A DNA stretch of 64,000 nt from Mesorhizobium sp. 113-3-3 (GTDB lineage: Bacteria > Pseudomonadota > Alphaproteobacteria > Rhizobiales > Rhizobiaceae), in assembly GCF_016756495.1 (NCBI RefSeq), contig NZ_AP023243.1, forward strand, positions 3,910,501 through 3,974,500, written 5' to 3'. Below are positions 27,215 to 34,853 of the stretch, piece after piece (position 1 is the first letter of the stretch; each line of letters starts with the position of its first letter). Both the position numbers and the translations under genes were made by a program. Below the pieces are notes generated by a model. It did not search any database. It was not told where the DNA came from and was given only the letters and a program-made list of their open reading frames with translations.

Positions 27215-27784
27215 ATGGCAATGGAAGACGCTACCCAGGAGCACCTCGAGAACGCCGAGCATGCCGAACATGCCGCGCATGAGGGAAATCCCTTTCTGAT
27301 CACTGTCTCCGTCACCATAGCTGTGCTGGCGGTTCTCGCCGCGACGGTCGGCAGCTTCGAGTCGCTCGAAACCGCGGAGGCGATCAACGACAAGAGCGAG
27401 GCGGCCTATCTCCAGAACAAGGCCAGCGATCAGTGGAGTTTCTTCGAGGCAAAGAGCATCAAGAAGAACAGCTATGAGATCGCGGCGGCGATGGGTGGCC
27501 ACGGAACCGACCAATTCCAGGCAGCCGCGAAGCGCAATGAGGCCGATGGCGCGGACATCCAGGCCAAGGCGACCGAATTTGAAAAGCAGGTCGATGAAAA
27601 GCTGCGCGATAGCGACGTGCGCGAACACCGTCACCATGCCCTTACGTTTGCGGTGACGCTCTTGCACATCTCGATCGCCGTCGCGACGCTCTCCATCATC
27701 ACCCGTGGCAGGCGCTGGCCGTGGATCGGCTCGCTGGCGCTAGGCGCCGTGGGCGTGATCGCGGCCGGCTTCGCCTATGTCTGA
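27215..27784 (+). CDS. DUF4337 membrane protein
   Basis: A 189-residue protein with the DUF4337 layout: an acidic N-terminus rich in E/H/A, a first helix (FLITVSVTIAVLAVLAATVG, near residue 30), a soluble middle of charged helices (NKASDQWSFFEAKSIKKNSY), and two C-terminal helices (HALTFAVTLLHISIAVATL and WIGSLALGAVGVIAAGF). ATG 27215 was preferred over the frame opening at 27167 because of AGGA eight bases upstream. The function is unknown. Confidence 0.85.
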   Translation: MAMEDATQEHLENAEHAEHAAHEGNPFLITVSVTIAVLAVLAATVGSFESLETAEAINDKSEAAYLQNKASDQWSFFEAKSIKKNSYEIAAAMGGHGTDQFQAAAKRNEADGADIQAKATEFEKQVDEKLRDSDVREHRHHALTFAVTLLHISIAVATLSIITRGRRWPWIGSLALGAVGVIAAGFAYV

Positions 27785-27880
27785 TTAGGCCCGTGTCAAT
27801 ATCTGATCGAGACGGCACCCAGTCGGGCATTGCCATCCAATTGGAAATTGGCTTGCATTGCCGGTGAACGGCGACCAGCG

Positions 27881-28951
27881 TCAGTCCTTCTTGTAGAGCA
27901 GCCAGCTCTTGCCGGCGCGGCCGGCCATCGTCGAATGCTTGGTGACGCGGTTGCGGCCACTCACTTTCGAACGGTAGAGCGCTCGGTCGGCCTTGGTGTA
28001 GAGATCCTCAGGGCCTTCGGCCTCGGATGCCATGCAGATGCCCATCGAGACGGTCACGGTGCCGTAATTCATGCCGGTCTGGCTGCTGGTGAACGGCGTC
28101 TGCTCGATCAGGGCGCGAATGCGCTCGGCGACATCGTAGGTGGCGTCTTCGCTGGCGCCTTCGATGATCAGCGCGAATTCCTCGCCGCCGGTGCGGGCGA
28201 CGAACATGTCGCCGCGAATGCTGGTCTGGAAAATCTCGGCGATGATCTGGATGATCTTGTCGCCGACAGGATGGCCGTAGCGATCGTTGATATCCTTGAA
28301 CCGGTCGATGTCGGCAAGGATCAAGGCATTGAACAGGATACCCTTGTTGCTGTTATAGATCCGGGTGATTTCCTTGTCGAAGGCGCGGCGGTTCCAGATC
28401 TGAGTCAACGGATCCGTATCGGCCAGCCGCTTGTATTCCTCGAGCTTCGACTTGACGCTTTCGAGCTCGGCCGTCTTGTCGCTGAGCGTCGAGGCGATCT
28501 GCTTGCCGTGATCGATCGTGGAATTGGTGGCAACGGCCATGGCGTTGGCGATTTTCTGCAGAAGATCCTGGGAGAGCAGGCTGCGGCCGCTCAGGCCGTT
28601 CGATGTCTCGTCGAGAATCCTGCCGTATTTTTCGATGTGGCTGCGTTCGCTCCGCAACAGCGCCGCGACCTCCTCGAGTTCCCTGGCAATGACGTCCCTG
28701 GCATGCTCGACGATGCCCGGGCCGTGGTTCTGCGCAAAGAAGGCGCGCCCGATCTTATCCAGCTCATCCTGCGTCGGCCGGCTGCTAAGCGACACGACGG
28801 CGAGACTGAGCTCGCGATTGGTGCCGCTCAATGCCTCGTAGAAGATCTCGTAGTTGCGCGGCAGGCCGAGGACGCCAAGCTGGCGCATGGTCGTGACAAC
28901 CGTGGCTGCGATGTCGGTGCTTCGTTCGGTTGTGGCTACTGCCGGCTGCAT
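27881..28951 (-). CDS. Diguanylate cyclase (GGDEF domain)
   Basis: A 356-residue cytoplasmic protein. The N-terminal ~180 residues are a helical sensor-like region with no membrane segment (LGLPRNYEIFYEALSG and a coiled coil before DTDPLT). The C-terminal GGDEF domain has ADTDPLTQIWNRRAF, ADIDRFKDINDRYGH and RTGGEEFAL, so the cyclase site looks intact. The RxxD product-inhibition site is not canonical: the arginine is at the expected place but the aspartate is shifted by one (IRGDMFVARTGGEEF). ATG 28951 gives MQPAVATTERS; the frame is open farther upstream to 29068. Confidence 0.9.
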   Translation of the reverse strand: MQPAVATTERSTDIAATVVTTMRQLGVLGLPRNYEIFYEALSGTNRELSLAVVSLSSRPTQDELDKIGRAFFAQNHGPGIVEHARDVIARELEEVAALLRSERSHIEKYGRILDETSNGLSGRSLLSQDLLQKIANAMAVATNSTIDHGKQIASTLSDKTAELESVKSKLEEYKRLADTDPLTQIWNRRAFDKEITRIYNSNKGILFNALILADIDRFKDINDRYGHPVGDKIIQIIAEIFQTSIRGDMFVARTGGEEFALIIEGASEDATYDVAERIRALIEQTPFTSSQTGMNYGTVTVSMGICMASEAEGPEDLYTKADRALYRSKVSGRNRVTKHSTMAGRAGKSWLLYKKD

Positions 28952-29134
28952 CTCTGATCCACTCTTCCCCTCGGATCCCGGCGCGGAATTTTCGCGGGTT
29001 CCATTGATCGCCGAGCTGGGGAGCGCGACCGATAGTCCAGAACATCTTGCGACGAGACGCGTCCCCACCCGCGACCTTCGCTTGATGGGACCATAAATGC
29101 GGTGGCGCTAAAGTTTCCTTAATTCGTACGACTT

Positions 29135-29158
29135 CCACAGGTCTTTCTCTACCTGTGG
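29135..29158. promoter_or_regulatory. Inverted repeat CCACAGGT-N8-ACCTGTGG
   Basis: Two perfect 8-base arms (29135-29142 and 29151-29158) with an 8-base pyrimidine-rich spacer. Spacing suits either a dimeric repressor on DNA or an RNA hairpin. It is 184 bases upstream of the cyclase start. Confidence 0.4.
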
Positions 29159-29196
29159 CTGTAGTGGCGTAATTTTTGTACCACCCTTGCGGGATA

Positions 29197-29208
29197 AAAC
29201 CCGGGTTT
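29197..29208. promoter_or_regulatory. Perfect 12-base palindrome AAACCCGGGTTT
   Basis: A self-complementary site in the divergent region, 161 bases upstream of the GFA gene. The binding protein, if any, is not recognised. Confidence 0.3.
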
Positions 29209-29368
29209 GCCGAATTTGACTTCCAAATCCGCGTGTTGTGCTGATGGAAATGAGACTGAATTTGGAATTTTGTCACGCCAATCGATGTCGCATTTGCTTG
29301 CGCGCAACCACCGCAAAGCTGGAATCCTGGCAACGATGCTGGACGAGGTTTCTCCAAGGAGCGCCGAA

Positions 29369-29785
29369 ATGAGCGATAATCACCAGGGATCATGCCTGTG
29401 CGGAGCGGTCCGCTTCCGGACAAGGGGAGCGCTGCGCGGCGTCGTATACTGTCATTGCTCGCAATGCAGGAAGCAAAGCGGGCATTTCTATGCCGCGACC
29501 AATGTCGCCGACGCCGACATCGTGGTCGAAGGCGCGGAAAGCATCACCTGGTATGAAGCGTCGGCTTTCGCCAGGCGCGGTTTCTGCAAGGCATGCGGGT
29601 CCGTGCTTTTCTGGAAGCCAAGGGCGCAAGACTATATTTCGGTCATGGCGGGAGCGTTCGACAAGCCGACGGGCCTCAAGGGCGACTGTCATATCTTCGT
29701 CGGCGACAAGGGCGACTATTATTCGATCGACGACGGGCTGCCGCAGTTTGAGAAGTCGACGCCCTCGATAGCGGTCGCTGAATGA
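29369..29785 (+). CDS. GFA-family (glutathione-dependent formaldehyde-activating enzyme fold) protein
   Basis: A 138-residue zinc protein. The Mss4-like zinc sites are visible: GSCLCGAVRF near the start, YCHCSQCRKQSGHFY near residue 30 and GFCKACGSVLFW near 70. The family includes S-(hydroxymethyl)glutathione synthase, but most members have no proven activity. ATG 29369 is supported by AAGGA at 29356-29360; the frame is open from 29207. Confidence 0.88.
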   Translation: MSDNHQGSCLCGAVRFRTRGALRGVVYCHCSQCRKQSGHFYAATNVADADIVVEGAESITWYEASAFARRGFCKACGSVLFWKPRAQDYISVMAGAFDKPTGLKGDCHIFVGDKGDYYSIDDGLPQFEKSTPSIAVAE

Positions 29786-29863
29786 ATTTTGGACGAGACA
29801 CCTTATTCCCTTGATCGGGCCGTTGCTTTATCTCGTGCCGGTAATCCGGAAAGAGGTTTGGGC

Positions 29864-30223
29864 ATGCAGCGGCTGATCGACGCTTTTTTCAATTCGGTGC
29901 GGGCGTTCCGAAAGCTGGCCGCCAGCGAGAAGGCTTTCCAGCAAGAACTGATGCTGCTGGTGCTCGCTCTGCCCGCGGCGTGGTTCGTTTCGGTGTCCTG
30001 GCGTGGTTATGCCTTGCTGATCGGGGCGGTGCTGCTGCTGATCATGGTCGAGGTACTGAACACCGGCATCGAGGCGGCTTGCGATGCCTTCAGCCGCGAG
30101 TTCAATGTCGACATCCAGTTGGCCAAGGACTGCGGCTCGCTGGCGGTGCTGATCTCGGTTGTCATCGTCGCCGGCGTCTGGGGCATCGCGCTCATCGAGC
30201 GGATCACCGGCTTTCCGATCTGA
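29864..30223 (+). CDS. dgkA: Diacylglycerol kinase
   Basis: A 119-residue inner-membrane kinase with three helices that recycles diacylglycerol (from glucan or LPS modification) to phosphatidate. The family motif EVLNTGIEAACDAFS (near residue 65) and the KDCGSLAVLISV segment are both present. ATG 29864 was chosen for AAGAGG at 29851-29856; the frame is open from 29789. In rhizobia cyclic glucan modification releases diacylglycerol, which is the likely need for it (established for related species, not shown here). Confidence 0.9.
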   Translation: MQRLIDAFFNSVRAFRKLAASEKAFQQELMLLVLALPAAWFVSVSWRGYALLIGAVLLLIMVEVLNTGIEAACDAFSREFNVDIQLAKDCGSLAVLISVVIVAGVWGIALIERITGFPI

Positions 30224-30252
30224 CCTCCTGAACGACCAGGACACCGACTGCA

Positions 30253-30840
30253 TCACTGCTCCCGACGACGCTCCCGCTTGGCGACGTGGCGGGCGACAAA
30301 CCAGGCAAGCACGGCCACGGTGAGGCCGATGCCGAGCCCGATGAACAGCCGCTCGTGGCGCATCAGCGCCTGGCCGACGAAATGCTCGGCGCCCAGTCCG
30401 AAGACATAACCGATCGTGCTGAACAGCACCGCCCAGATCACCGATGAGATGGCGTTGAGAATGACGAACCGGGGCGCTGCTATGGTCGACAGGCCTGCGG
30501 CGATGCCGCCGACAAGGCGCATGCCGTAGACATAGCGGTTCGACAGCACGAAGATGTTGGGATGGGTATTGAGCAGACGGTAGGCGCGGCCGAATCCTGG
30601 GCGCCTGCGCAGCCTGACGACATGGCGGTTGTCGGCGAAACTTCTGCCCAGGATGAAGAAGCAGGTGTCGCCGAGGAAGGCGCCGAGCGCCGCCGCCACA
30701 ATCGCATGCCACAGCACGAAAACATTCTGGTGGGCGAAGAATCCGCCGAGGATGGCGGCACTTTCGCCTTCGGCGACACAGCCGAGAAAGACGGCAAGCA
30801 ACCCATATTGTTCGATGAAATGATGGATCGCGTCGGTCAT
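30253..30840 (-). CDS. DedA family membrane protein
   Basis: A 195-residue DedA/SNARE-associated-domain protein, a family that includes lipid scramblases and undecaprenyl-phosphate flippases. Typical features are the re-entrant start (LLAVFLGCVAEGESAAILGGFFA), GAFLGDTCFFILGR near residue 55 and the amphipathic RYVYGMRLVGGIAAG segment (the FxRF/GxxxG region, here RYVYGMRL). About four membrane helices. The start overlaps the DUF1003 gene stop by four bases, so they are likely co-translated. Confidence 0.85.
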   Translation of the reverse strand: MTDAIHHFIEQYGLLAVFLGCVAEGESAAILGGFFAHQNVFVLWHAIVAAALGAFLGDTCFFILGRSFADNRHVVRLRRRPGFGRAYRLLNTHPNIFVLSNRYVYGMRLVGGIAAGLSTIAAPRFVILNAISSVIWAVLFSTIGYVFGLGAEHFVGQALMRHERLFIGLGIGLTVAVLAWFVARHVAKRERRREQ

Positions 30841-31400
30841 GAGGCCGACTGCTGCTGCGCCAGCCTCTCGTCGATGCGTTTGACCACTTCCGCCAGCCGC
30901 ATGATCTCTTCGCGCATGCCGATGATCTGGCTGTGGCGCAGCTCATCGAGTTTTTCGTGCAGCGCCATGATCTCGATCTCGGCCTTCAGATTGACCTCGT
31001 AATCGTGGGCGGCGTCGATGCGGTCGCGTTCGGTCTGGCGGTTCTGCGCCATCATGATCACCGGCGCCTGCAAGGCGGCGACCATAGAGAGCACGAGGTT
31101 GAGGAAGATGAACGGGTAGGGGTCGAAGGCATCGCGCGTCAAAAGCCAGACATTGCCGGCGGTCCAGACGATCAGGAAAGCGATGAAGCCTAGGATGAAG
31201 GACCAGGAGCCGCCGATGCGGGCGATCGTATCGGCAAGCCGGTCGCCAAAGGTCTGGTGGAAGGCGACCGCCTTGTTGGTGTCGCGAGAGATCGTGGTGC
31301 GTTCGAGCGCCGATTGCAGCACCCGGCTTTCCAACTGGCTGAGGCCGTCCGGCCGTCGCTTGAGCCAGCGGTTCGCCATATCGTCGATTGTCTTGTACAT
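30837..31400 (-). CDS. DUF1003 membrane protein
   Basis: A 187-residue protein with the DUF1003 core: FGDRLADTIARIGGSWSF, a helix (ILGFIAFLIVWTAGNVWLL), a PYPFIFLNLVLSMVAALQAP helix, and a cytoplasmic coiled tail that starts MMAQNRQTERDR. ATG 31400 gives MYKTIDDMANRWL; the frame is open upstream but crosses the promoter area of the divergent glycosylase gene. The function is unknown. Confidence 0.88.
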   Translation of the reverse strand: MYKTIDDMANRWLKRRPDGLSQLESRVLQSALERTTISRDTNKAVAFHQTFGDRLADTIARIGGSWSFILGFIAFLIVWTAGNVWLLTRDAFDPYPFIFLNLVLSMVAALQAPVIMMAQNRQTERDRIDAAHDYEVNLKAEIEIMALHEKLDELRHSQIIGMREEIMRLAEVVKRIDERLAQQQSAS

Positions 31401-31486
31401 GGCCGTCTCCGTCGTCAGTGGAGATAGACGTAGAGGCTGCCGGCTCTCGCGGGAAGTGTTACATTCACGCCAATAGCGAGGGAGCC

Positions 31487-32203
31487 ATGGCCGATTTCCA
31501 GAAAATTCGCCTGCGCGCGGCAAAACGCAAGGGCGGCGAAGGGGAGCTTGCAACGCTGCTCGGGCCCGTGCCCGACAATGCCGCGGTCGCCGACATTCCG
31601 GACGATCGCATTCTCTCGACCATGGCCGAGCGGGTCTTTGCCGCCGGTTTCGTCTGGCGCGTCATCGAACAGAAATGGCCGGGTTTCGAGGAGGCATTTC
31701 TACGCTTCGAGCCGAAGCGGCTGTTGTTCCAGCCTGACGATTTCTGGCACGATCTGGCTTCCGATCAGCGCATTGTGCGCAACCCGCAGAAAATCAAATC
31801 CGTGCGCGACAACGCCGCTTTCGTCGAACGGGTGTCGAAGGAGCACGGCGGCTTCGGTGAATTCCTCGCCAACTGGCCTGCCGACGACCAGGTCGGGCTG
31901 ATGGCCTATCTCGGCAAGCATGGCAGCCGGCTGGGCGGCAATACAGGCCAGTATTTCCTGCGCTGGCTGGGCTGGGATGCCTTCGTCATTTCGGGCGACA
32001 TGGCGGCGGCATTGCGGGACGCCGGTCTCGACATTGCCGAAAGCCCGACTTCGAAGAAGGATCTCGACAAGATGCAGACCCAGATCAATCAATGGGTGGC
32101 GGACACGAGGCTGCCGCGCCGGCACATTTCGCGCATCCTGGCCATGTCGATCGGCGAGAACCATTCTCCGCAGTCGCTGCGCGAATATATGGGCGACGAC
32201 TAA
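31487..32203 (+). CDS. DNA-3-methyladenine glycosylase I-like protein (HhH-GPD superfamily)
   Basis: A 238-residue protein similar to Tag in its core: FVWRVIEQKWPGFEEAF, FDP/FEPKRL, and DQRIVRNPQKIKSVRDNA. The Cys/His zinc snap of classical Tag (an N-terminal RCxW and a C-terminal HxxC) is absent; the protein instead starts MADFQKIRLRAAKRKGG and ends NHSPQSLREYMGDD. So it is a Tag-like repair enzyme of a divergent branch, and its substrate is uncertain. ATG 31487 follows GAGGGAG at ideal spacing. Confidence 0.8.
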   Translation: MADFQKIRLRAAKRKGGEGELATLLGPVPDNAAVADIPDDRILSTMAERVFAAGFVWRVIEQKWPGFEEAFLRFEPKRLLFQPDDFWHDLASDQRIVRNPQKIKSVRDNAAFVERVSKEHGGFGEFLANWPADDQVGLMAYLGKHGSRLGGNTGQYFLRWLGWDAFVISGDMAAALRDAGLDIAESPTSKKDLDKMQTQINQWVADTRLPRRHISRILAMSIGENHSPQSLREYMGDD

Positions 32204-32204
32204 G

Positions 32205-32258
32205 CGATCCGACACGACTGACCGTGTCAATCGGTCCGACACGATTGATTGTATCAAT
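32205..32258. repeat. Two tandem 27-base imperfect repeats with internal hairpins
   Basis: Copy A 32205-32231 and copy B 32232-32258 match at 22 of 27 positions; all five differences are transitions. Each unit contains a dyad (copy A GACACG-N6-CGTGTC; copy B CGATTGA-N3-TCAATCG at its end). It starts directly after the glycosylase stop and could fold as a terminator-like hairpin pair before nadE. Confidence 0.7.
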
Positions 32259-32323
32259 CGGTCAGGGGTTGGTCCAAGCGAACGCCATTGCGAGGCGAAT
32301 TTTGCCGCGCTAAGTCAGCGGGC

Positions 32324-34000
32324 ATGACCAAGAAGCCCGACATACTGCGCATCGCGATCGCCCAACTCAACCCGACCGTCGGCGATGTCGCCGGCAACCT
32401 CGCCAAAGCCCGTGAGGCGAGGGCGGATGCCGCGCGCCAGGGCGCCGATCTCGTGCTCTACACCGAGCTCTTCCTTGCCGGTTACCCGCCGGAAGATCTG
32501 GTGCTGAAACCGGCCTTCCTGAAGGCCTGCGAAAAGGCGGCGCAGGAGTTTGCCGCCGATACATCGGATGGCGGCCCCGGCTTCATCATCGGCACGCCGC
32601 TGAAGCGCAAGAGCGGCACGCACAATTCGATCATCGTTGCCGATGGCGGCAAGATCATCGCCGAGCGCTACAAGCTCGACCTGCCGAACTATGGCGAGTT
32701 TGACGAGAAGCGCGTCTTCCAGGCTGGACCCGAGATCCAGGGACCTGTCAATTTCCGTGGCGTGCGCATCGGCATTCCGATTTGCGAGGATATCTGGGGC
32801 GATGTCGGCATTTGCGAATCGCTGGCGGAAAGCGGGGCGGAAATCCTGCTGGTGCCCAACGGCTCGCCATATTATCGCGCCAAGATCGATGTCCGCCACC
32901 AGGTCGTCATTCGCCAGGTCATCGAATGCGGCCTGCCGATCACCTATGCCAACCAGCTCGGCGGCCAGGATGAACTGATCTTCGACGGCGCATCCTTTGC
33001 CATCGGCGCCGACAAGACATTGGCTTTCCAGATGAGCCAGTTCGAGGAAGCGGTCGACGTCATCACATGGAAGCGCGGGGAGGACGGCTGGGTCTGCTCT
33101 GAAGGGCCGATGTCGAAGATCCCCGAGCGGGAGGAGGCCGACTACCGCGCCTGCATGCTGGGCCTGCGCGACTACGTCAACAAGAACGGCTTCAAGAATG
33201 TCGTGCTCGGCCTGTCGGGCGGCATCGATTCGGCGATCTGTGCCGCCCTTGCCGTCGACGCGCTCGGCGAAGAGCGGCTGCGCGCCGTGATGATGCCTTA
33301 CCGCTATACGTCGAAGGATTCGCTGAAGGACGCCGAGGATTGCGCCCGCGCGCTCGGCTGCCGCTATGACATCGTGCCGATCTTCGAGCCGGTCGAAGGT
33401 TTCCTGCATGCACTGACGCAGCTCTTCGAAGGCACCAAGGAAGGCATCACCGAGGAAAACCTGCAGAGCCGGGCACGCGGCACCATCCTGATGGCGATCT
33501 CCAACAAGTTCGGCTCGATGGTGGTCACGACCGGCAACAAGAGCGAGATGTCGGTCGGCTATGCGACGCTCTATGGCGACATGAATGGCGGCTTCAACCC
33601 GATCAAGGACCTCTACAAGATGCAGGTCTATGCGTTGTCGCGCTGGCGCAACAGCCATGTGCCGCCGGGCGCGCTCGGGCCGTCGGGCGAGGTCATCCCG
33701 AAGAACATCATCGACAAGGCGCCGTCGGCGGAGTTGCGCGAGAACCAGACGGACCAGGATTCGCTGCCGCCCTATCCGGTGCTGGACGATATCCTCGAAT
33801 GCCTGGTCGAGAACGAGATGGGCGTCGACGACATCGTTGCGCGCGGCCATGACCGGGCGACGGTGACGCGCGTCGAGCATCTGCTCTACATCGCCGAATA
33901 CAAGCGCCGGCAGGCGGCACCGGGGGTGAAGATCACCCGCAAGAATTTCGGCCGCGACCGCCGCTATCCCATCACCAACCGCTTCAGGGATCGTGGATAA
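32324..34000 (+). CDS. nadE: Glutamine-dependent NAD+ synthetase
   Basis: A 558-residue two-domain enzyme for the last step of NAD synthesis. The N-terminal nitrilase-type glutaminase has the triad E48 (LYTELFLAGYPPEDL), K117 (YKLDLPNYGEFDEKR) and C154 (GIPICEDIWGD). The C-terminal synthetase has the PP-loop LGLSGGIDSA near residue 303 and the conserved TTGNKSEMSVGYATLYGDM block. ATG 32324 gives MTKKPDILRIAIAQ; the longer frame from 32249 runs through the tandem repeat. Confidence 0.95.
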   Translation: MTKKPDILRIAIAQLNPTVGDVAGNLAKAREARADAARQGADLVLYTELFLAGYPPEDLVLKPAFLKACEKAAQEFAADTSDGGPGFIIGTPLKRKSGTHNSIIVADGGKIIAERYKLDLPNYGEFDEKRVFQAGPEIQGPVNFRGVRIGIPICEDIWGDVGICESLAESGAEILLVPNGSPYYRAKIDVRHQVVIRQVIECGLPITYANQLGGQDELIFDGASFAIGADKTLAFQMSQFEEAVDVITWKRGEDGWVCSEGPMSKIPEREEADYRACMLGLRDYVNKNGFKNVVLGLSGGIDSAICAALAVDALGEERLRAVMMPYRYTSKDSLKDAEDCARALGCRYDIVPIFEPVEGFLHALTQLFEGTKEGITEENLQSRARGTILMAISNKFGSMVVTTGNKSEMSVGYATLYGDMNGGFNPIKDLYKMQVYALSRWRNSHVPPGALGPSGEVIPKNIIDKAPSAELRENQTDQDSLPPYPVLDDILECLVENEMGVDDIVARGHDRATVTRVEHLLYIAEYKRRQAAPGVKITRKNFGRDRRYPITNRFRDRG

Positions 34001-34050
34001 GCGTTCGTCCGTTGGCGCAAACACGCGAAAACACGGGGTGGGGATACAGC

Positions 34051-34461
34051 ATGCCGGACTGCGAGATCAGCTTCGACCTCGCGCGGATCGATTTTCGCGC
34101 GACCTCAGACCTTTTGATGGCGAGCTATTGGGGCGCTGGGCGCAGCGATGCGTTTCATCGCCGGGCCTTTGCCAATTCGTTCTGCGCCGCCGCCTATATG
34201 GATGGCAAACAGGTTGGTTTCGGCAGGGCGATCACCGACCGCGCGGTCTTTGCCTATCTCGCCGACATCATCATCTGGCCTGAGTACCGCGGGCAGGGCA
34301 TTGGCCAGCGGCTGGTGCAGGCACTCATCGATCATCCCGAGCTCGGCACGGTCTCGCATTGGAGCCTGTCGACCGGTGATGCGCATGGGGTCTACGAAAA
34401 GCTGGGCTTCAAGGCATCGACGGACGGCCGATACATGCGCCTGGACCGCACGCCACAGTGA
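34051..34461 (+). CDS. GNAT family N-acetyltransferase
   Basis: A 136-residue acetyltransferase of the GNAT fold. The acetyl-CoA site is in IIIWPEYRGQGIGQRLVQALI (residues about 76-96), followed by the VYEKLGFK segment. The start is taken at ATG 34051 (MPDCEISFD) after a G-rich ribosome site; the frame is open to 34012. The substrate is unknown. It is 50 bases after nadE and probably co-transcribed. Confidence 0.87.
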   Translation: MPDCEISFDLARIDFRATSDLLMASYWGAGRSDAFHRRAFANSFCAAAYMDGKQVGFGRAITDRAVFAYLADIIIWPEYRGQGIGQRLVQALIDHPELGTVSHWSLSTGDAHGVYEKLGFKASTDGRYMRLDRTPQ

Positions 34462-34546
34462 CTGGGACGCGGCGGAAGCCGTCATCGCCGTTGTTGCAAA
34501 ATCATCGCACTGGTTGGACCAGATACGCTTTTGGGCAAGGCTTGTC

Positions 34547-34574
34547 TTGGCGATGCATCGGAGCGTCTCTATAA
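34547..34574 (+). promoter_or_regulatory. Probable promoter of the ABC exporter leader
   Basis: TTGGCG (34547-34552) and CTATAA (34569-34574) with a 16-base spacer. The -10 box matches the alphaproteobacterial CTATAW pattern. Transcription would start close to the first conserved hairpin at 34575. Confidence 0.5.
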
Positions 34575-34744
34575 GGACCGCTCCGCGATTCATTTGCGGG
34601 AGGTCCGAATGGCAGTATTTGAAATGGTAATGCGAGGCCGCGAAGCCTAGGTCTCTACCGGCGCTCCGCGAAGGTTCGTCCTTTGCGCCGGAGCCGGATT
34701 GAGCACAGGCTTATGCCGATGCCGGTCGCCGCCCGACTACGGGC
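34575..34744 (+). ncRNA. Structured leader RNA upstream of the ABC exporter (possible speF-type leader)
   Basis: Three hairpins in 170 bases. Hairpin 1: GGACC (34575-34579) pairs with GGTCC (34602-34606), plus TCC with GGA, and so buries the GGGAGG ribosome site of the small ORF. Hairpin 2: CCGGC/GCCGG (34658-34662 with 34687-34691) plus GCGAAGG/CCTTTGC, loop TTCGT. Hairpin 3: GCCCG/CGGGC (34731-34735 with 34740-34744). From memory the conserved blocks resemble the alphaproteobacterial speF leader family, but I could not check this, and the downstream gene here is an exporter rather than a decarboxylase. Confidence 0.5.
34609..34650 (+). CDS. Candidate 13-residue leader peptide
   Basis: ATG 34609 opens MAVFEMVMRGREA and a TAG stop. 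A strong GGGAGG (34598-34603) lies five bases upstream, which is a better ribosome site than most genes here have, and it is sequestered in hairpin 1 of the leader. The stop is eight bases before hairpin 2. The arrangement (short ORF between two hairpins, 200 bases before a transporter) is that of a translated regulatory leader. There is no proof of expression. Confidence 0.45.
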   Translation: MAVFEMVMRGREA

Positions 34745-34853
34745 GTGACGCCAAAATATGCCATTCCGCTTCTGGGCACTCATTGGCCCCTTGCGCGGCT
34801 TCTTCAATTTTCGACCTTACTGGGATCGGGCTCGTTTGCGCCCGAATGACATC

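Larger units (their letters stand above)
28952..29368. other. Divergent promoter region between diguanylate cyclase and GFA gene
   Basis: A 417-base non-coding stretch, unusually AT-rich at 29100-29260 compared with its surroundings. It holds an 8-base inverted repeat at 29135-29158 and a perfect 12-base palindrome at 29197-29208. Both suggest regulator sites. No convincing small gene is seen. Confidence 0.55.
34462..34853. other. 392-base gap that holds a promoter and a structured leader
   Basis: Between the GNAT stop and the ABC exporter start. It contains a promoter-like pair at 34547-34574, three consecutive hairpins and a 13-codon ORF, described separately. No larger gene is supported; several frames that open here are shadows. 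Confidence 0.7.
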
